From: Longimicrobium sp.
GTDB taxonomy: Bacteria; Gemmatimonadota; Gemmatimonadetes; Longimicrobiales; Longimicrobiaceae
Direction of reading: 5' to 3'
Assembly: GCA_030446945.1 (NCBI GenBank)
Contig: JAUJMI010000093.1
Span: 1-7,327, forward strand
Length of the DNA: 7,327 bases
This document shows, piece by piece, positions 4,913-7,327 of this stretch (the first letter of the stretch is position 1; every line of letters begins with the position of its first letter). The notes beneath the pieces are model-generated. The model was not told the origin of the DNA. It ran no database searches and saw only the letters and a program-made list of their open reading frames with translations. The position numbers and the translations under genes are program-made.

Positions 4913-7327
4913 ATGCTGCGAAAGTGCGTTCGCTCCGTGATCTGCTGCCCCGTCCTACTGTCGTCGGGGGCGCTCGCCGCGCAGGCCGATACGACGCGGG
5001 TGGCCGTGCCGGGCCTGTCCGCGCCCGTGGAGATCGTCACGGATCGCTGGGGGATTCCTCACATCTACGCGCGCAACGAGCGCGACCTCTTCTTCGCGCA
5101 GGGGTACAACGCCGCCCGCGAGCGCCTGTTCCAGCTCGAGATCTGGAGGCGCCAGGCCACGGGGACGGTCGCGGAGATCCTCGGCCCGCGCGAGCTGAAA
5201 CGGGACGTGGGGACGCGGCTCTTCCGGTTCCGGGGCGACCTGAAGCGCGAGCTGAACCACTATCACCCGCGCGGCGAGGAGATCGTCGGCTCCTTTGTGC
5301 GGGGCGTGAACGCCTACATCGCGGAGACGGAGCGGAATCCGCGCCTCCTCCCGCGCGAGTTCCGCCTGCTGGGCATCACCCCCAAAAGGTGGACGCCGGA
5401 GGTGGTGATCTCGCGACACCAGGGGCTGCTGGGAAACATCGGCGCCGAGCTTTCCACGGGACGCGCCGTGGCGAAAGTGGGGCCCGAGCTGGTCGGCGAG
5501 ATCTCCGACTTCCAGCCGGGGAAGCCGGAACTCGCGCTGGACCCCGCCATCGACGGCGCACTCCTCTCGCGAGACATCCTGGGCGTCTACAACGCCTTCC
5601 GCGGCCCCATCCGCTTCCAGCCCTCGGATATCGTGGCCGCGCATCGCGGGGACGAATCGGCGCACCGGCGGCTGGCGGGAATCAGCGAGGCGCTCGCGGA
5701 GGAGCGGAGCTGGCGGGAACGGCGGGACATCGGGAGCAACAACTGGGTAGTCAGCGGCCGGCTCACGGAGAGCGGGCACCCCATCATGGCGAACGATCCG
5801 CACCGCGCCCAGGCCGCGCCCTCGCTGCGCTACTGGGCGCACCTGGTGGCGCCGGGCTGGAACGTGATGGGGGGCGGCGAGCCGGTGCTCCCGGGCATCT
5901 CCATCGGGCACAACGAGCATGGTGCCTGGGGGCTCACCATCTTCGCCACCGACGGCGAGGACCTGTACGTCTACGACACCAACCCCGCCAACCCGGCCCA
6001 GTACCGCTACCGGGGCCGGTGGGAAGCGATGCGGGTGCTCCGCGAGACGATCGCGGTGAAGGGGCAGGCGACGGCCACCGCGGAGCTCCGGTACACGCGC
6101 CACGGCCCCGTGGTCTACGAGGACCGCGAGAACCACAAGGCGTACGCCGTGCGCGCGGCGTGGATGGAGATTGGGGGCGCGCCCTACCTGGCGAGCCTGC
6201 GCATGGACCAGGCGCGCAGCTGGGAAGAGTTCCGGGAGGCGTGCAGCTACAGCTATATCCCGGCCGAGAACATGGTCTGGATCGACCGGCGGGGGAACAT
6301 CGGGTGGCAGGCGGTGGCCATCGCCCCCATCCGCCGCAACTGGAGCGGCCTGGTGCCGGTGCCGGGCGACGGCCGCTACGAGTGGGACGGCTACCTCCCC
6401 ATCCGGGAGCTGCCGCACGTGCTTAACCCGGCGCAGGGCTACTTCGCCACGGCCAACAACAACCTGATCCCGCCCGGCTATCCCCACCGGTACGCCGTCG
6501 GGTGGGATTGGGCCGACCCGTTCCGCTGGGAGCGGGTGAACGAGGTGCTGGCCTCCGGCCGCAAGCTGACCATGGCGGACATGATGCGCCTGCAGACGGA
6601 CGTGCTCGCGATCCCGGCGCGTACGCTCGTGCCCATGCTCGCCACGCTGAAGGCGGCGGACGCGGACACCGAGCGGGCGCGCCAGGCGCTATTGGGCTGG
6701 GACTTCCGCCTGGAGCCGGGCTCCGTGCCGGCCGGCATCTACGTCGCCTGGGAGCGCCGCCTGCAGACCGGCGTGGAGAGCCTGGTGATTCCACCCCAGG
6801 CGAGAGAGGTCATCCGCGGGGTGTCCCTGAGTCGGGTGATCGGCTGGCTGCGGGCCCCCGACCGCCGCTTCGGACCGCAGCCGGCAGCGGCGCGCGACGA
6901 TCTGCTGCTGCGGAGCCTGGGCGAAGCCGTGGACGACCTGCGGAAGAAGCTGGGGCCGGACATGAGCCGCTGGCACTACGGGCAGCCCGCCTACAAGCAC
7001 GTCACCCTGCGGCACGCGTTGAGCGCGGCCGTACGCCCGGAGCTGCGCGGCAGGTTGGACGTGGGAACCCTGCCGCGGGGCGGCTACTCCCACACCCCCA
7101 ACAGCACGGGTGGCGGAGACAACCAGACTTCCGGGGCCTCCTTCCGCATCGTCGCGACCACCGCGGACTGGGACAGCACGGTCGGCACCAACACCCCCGG
7201 CCAGTCCGGCAACCCCGACGACCCGCGCTACCGCACCCTCTTCGAGATGTGGGCCACCGACCAGTTCTTCCCCGCGTACTACACCCGGGGCAAGGTCGAT
7301 TCGGTCGCCCACGAGGTCACGATCCTC
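4913..7327 (+). CDS. Penicillin acylase family Ntn-hydrolase precursor, exported (3' end cut by window)
   Basis: The frame is open for 805 codons to the window edge, without a stop. Such enzymes hydrolyse amide bonds of N-acyl compounds (penicillins, cephalosporins, acyl-homoserine lactones, lipopeptides) after self-cleavage into two chains. A signal peptide (VICCPVLLSSGALAAQA) ends near residue 22-25. The alpha chain shows TDRWGIPHIYARN (from about 43), AQGYNAARERLFQLE and RRQATGTVAEILG. Cleavage is expected between Gly274 and Ser275 in IGSNNWVVSG, making Ser275 the N-terminal nucleophile of the beta chain. NDPHR puts His297 at beta-23, the position held by His in cephalosporin and AHL acylases and by Gln in penicillin G acylase. 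GHNEHGAWGLT (332-342) and ATANNN (Asn515-517) match the oxyanion and catalytic-Asn regions. The near-terminal PGQSGNPDDPRY is typical, so only a few residues are probably missing. The ribosome site is weak (AAAGG, 4904-4908). The substrate is unknown. Confidence 0.93.
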   Translation, partial: MLRKCVRSVICCPVLLSSGALAAQADTTRVAVPGLSAPVEIVTDRWGIPHIYARNERDLFFAQGYNAARERLFQLEIWRRQATGTVAEILGPRELKRDVGTRLFRFRGDLKRELNHYHPRGEEIVGSFVRGVNAYIAETERNPRLLPREFRLLGITPKRWTPEVVISRHQGLLGNIGAELSTGRAVAKVGPELVGEISDFQPGKPELALDPAIDGALLSRDILGVYNAFRGPIRFQPSDIVAAHRGDESAHRRLAGISEALAEERSWRERRDIGSNNWVVSGRLTESGHPIMANDPHRAQAAPSLRYWAHLVAPGWNVMGGGEPVLPGISIGHNEHGAWGLTIFATDGEDLYVYDTNPANPAQYRYRGRWEAMRVLRETIAVKGQATATAELRYTRHGPVVYEDRENHKAYAVRAAWMEIGGAPYLASLRMDQARSWEEFREACSYSYIPAENMVWIDRRGNIGWQAVAIAPIRRNWSGLVPVPGDGRYEWDGYLPIRELPHVLNPAQGYFATANNNLIPPGYPHRYAVGWDWADPFRWERVNEVLASGRKLTMADMMRLQTDVLAIPARTLVPMLATLKAADADTERARQALLGWDFRLEPGSVPAGIYVAWERRLQTGVESLVIPPQAREVIRGVSLSRVIGWLRAPDRRFGPQPAAARDDLLLRSLGEAVDDLRKKLGPDMSRWHYGQPAYKHVTLRHALSAAVRPELRGRLDVGTLPRGGYSHTPNSTGGGDNQTSGASFRIVATTADWDSTVGTNTPGQSGNPDDPRYRTLFEMWATDQFFPAYYTRGKVDSVAHEVTIL

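Noticed and set aside
4924..6426. Plus-strand open frame of 500 codons inside the acylase gene
   Set aside because: It lies one frame off the real gene starting at 4913, which encodes the signal peptide, GSNNW nucleophile and PGQSGNP motif. The shifted frame gives Arg/Gly/Ala-rich sequence.
4955..6487. Minus-strand open frame of 510 codons opposite the acylase
   Set aside because: It is a shadow of the penicillin acylase gene; the composition is biased and no motif is visible.

Overview
The window is uniformly GC-rich (by eye around 70%) and gene-dense. It looks like chromosomal DNA of a Gram-negative-type, high-GC environmental bacterium: it encodes a lipobox lipoprotein, several Sec-exported hydrolases, and an MqnA-type chorismate dehydratase, which implies menaquinone made by the futalosine route. 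The style of the genes, plus a hairpin built from (A/G)CGCGGAG octamers next to mqnA, reminds me of Gemmatimonadota/Longimicrobium-like genomes. That placement is inference from memory and not proven by the sequence.

Layout. (1) Minus strand, 1-235: the N-terminal part of a small DUF485 inner-membrane protein, running off the left edge. (2) 236-558: a divergent intergenic region of about 320 bases with no convincing gene. It holds an octamer-based inverted repeat at 466-527. (3) Plus strand, 559-1377: mqnA, followed by a probable hairpin terminator. (4) Plus strand, 1523-2647: a lipoprotein with a stand-alone S9-type alpha/beta-hydrolase domain. (5) Plus strand, 2707-4854: a full-length secreted S9 peptidase with a beta-propeller and a catalytic domain. 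(6) Plus strand, 4913 to the right edge: a penicillin-acylase-family Ntn hydrolase, almost complete but without its stop codon in the window.

Genes 4-6 run in the same direction with gaps of 59 and 58 bases and no T-tailed terminator between them, so they probably form one transcription unit. All three products carry export signals and all are hydrolases of amide, peptide or ester bonds. The simplest reading is an extracytoplasmic module for breaking down peptides and N-acylated compounds, either for nutrient scavenging or for detoxifying acylated antibiotics or signals. The actual substrates cannot be read from the sequence. mqnA appears to be an independent housekeeping gene; no other menaquinone gene is in view. 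I see no mobile element, CRISPR array, tRNA or rRNA, and no clear evidence of a wholly new system. The most notable items are the three-hydrolase cluster, the His-beta-23 type active site of the acylase, and the octamer repeat.
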